Source: an uncultured Tenacibaculum sp.
Lineage (GTDB): Bacteria > Bacteroidota > Bacteroidia > Flavobacteriales > Flavobacteriaceae
Length of the DNA: 64,000 bases
Reading direction: 5' to 3'
Assembly (NCBI GenBank): GCA_947492185.1
Contig: CANLMR010000006.1
Coordinates: 62,001 to 126,000, forward strand
Below are positions 63,752 to 64,000 of this stretch, in pieces. Each line of letters opens with the position of its first letter. The first letter of the stretch is position 1. The position numbers and the translations under genes were made by a program. The notes under the pieces were generated by a model that saw nothing but the letters and a program-made list of their open reading frames with translations, had not been told where the DNA came from and searched no databases.

Positions 63752-63782
63752 TTGTAGATTTAATCCGTAATTTTTACATTTG
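63752..63782 (+). promoter_or_regulatory. Promoter of yebC
   Basis: TTG (63752-63754), exactly 20 bases, TACATTTG (63775-63782), a full match to the Bacteroidota consensus, 24 bases before the ATG. Confidence 0.65.
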
Positions 63783-63806
63783 TTCTTCGTAAAATTTTTT
63801 TAAGAA

Positions 63807-64000
63807 ATGGGAAGAGCATTCGAATTTAGAAAAGCAAGAAAAATGAAACGTTGGTCTGCAATGGCTAAAACTTTTACCAGAATTGGTAAAGATATAGTTA
63901 TGGCTGTTAAAGAAGGTGGACCAAACCCTGAAACTAATTCTCGTTTACGTGTTATTATTCAAAACGCTAAGGCAGCAAACATGCCTAAAGATAATGTTGC
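63807..64000 (+). CDS. yebC: YebC/PmpR-family protein (N-terminal part)
   Basis: The first 64 codons are present; the gene runs off the right edge. Sequence [16 protein letters not shown], then [20 protein letters not shown] and [10 protein letters not shown] is the YebC/PmpR signature. The family acts in translation (relief of proline-related ribosome stalling) or as transcription regulators. Secure despite truncation. Confidence 0.93.
   Translation, partial: MGRAFEFRKARKMKRWSAMAKTFTRIGKDIVMAVKEGGPNPETNSRLRVIIQNAKAANMPKDNV

Overview
The window is about 64 kb of low-GC DNA that reads as chromosome of a marine member of the Flavobacteriaceae (Bacteroidota). Support for this comes from a PorP/SprF protein next to a type B T9SS (gliding-motility C-terminal domain) protein, a type A T9SS sorting domain on a secreted endonuclease/exonuclease/phosphatase protein, a 60-residue flavobacterial membrane protein, the TAnnTTTG promoter boxes typical of Bacteroidota, A-rich leaders instead of Shine-Dalgarno sites, and lipoproteins with short signal peptides ending in SC. 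A Tenacibaculum-like organism is plausible, but the species cannot be fixed from sequence reading alone.

Layout. 1-7.1 kb: housekeeping and accessory metabolism (kmo-kynU of the kynurenine pathway, a lipoprotein cytochrome, a SerB-SerA fusion, a beta-lactamase-fold protein that has lost its catalytic Ser). 7.35-28.6 kb: one long minus-strand contractile tail-like cluster. In transcription order it holds a tail-terminator-like protein, a 51-residue HTH protein missed by length cut-offs, sheath, tube, a tail assembly protein, then a roughly 7 kb cassette of secreted or effector-like genes (a DUF3289-like protein, a 1401-residue Ig-repeat/lysozyme-like/M15-peptidase protein, two lipoproteins, a small exported repeat protein), a second tail assembly paralogue, and the baseplate and spike genes (DUF6046-like, gpD-like, gpV-like, gp25, LysM, J-like, I-like). 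It ends with a fibre carrying a collar domain and a C-terminal Hint/intein-like domain, followed by two more fibre-type proteins. I see no capsid, portal, terminase or integrase, no eCIS-type AAA+ ATPase and no recognisable tape measure, so it is a tailocin or contractile injection system of unusual composition rather than a complete prophage.

28.9-36 kb: ettA, a small membrane protein, a PorP/T9SS pair and a dienoyl-CoA-reductase-like flavoenzyme. 36-42.6 kb: a secreted nuclease/phosphatase-fold protein, a five-gene redox-stress operon (doxX-osmC-FMN reductase-marR-pirin) with a readable promoter and candidate operator, a divergent MarR-GNAT fusion, and an EamA transporter. 42.7-52 kb: an uncharacterised eight-gene membrane/AAA+/RDD/coiled-coil gene set, interrupted by flavobacterial intergenic repeats. 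52.2-57.2 kb: the glyoxylate shunt (aceB-aceA) divergent from its likely regulator, an XRE/ScfR-RamB-type protein, with a perfect 14-bp palindrome at the aceB -33 box. 57.2-64 kb: an acyl-CoA carboxylase beta subunit, a LytS/LytTR-type two-component pair, an OmpA-family protein, a membrane protein, and the start of yebC.

The best candidates for something undescribed are the tail-like cluster, with its cargo cassette between duplicated assembly genes and its fibre-Hint fusion, and the AAA+/membrane operon at 42.7-52 kb.
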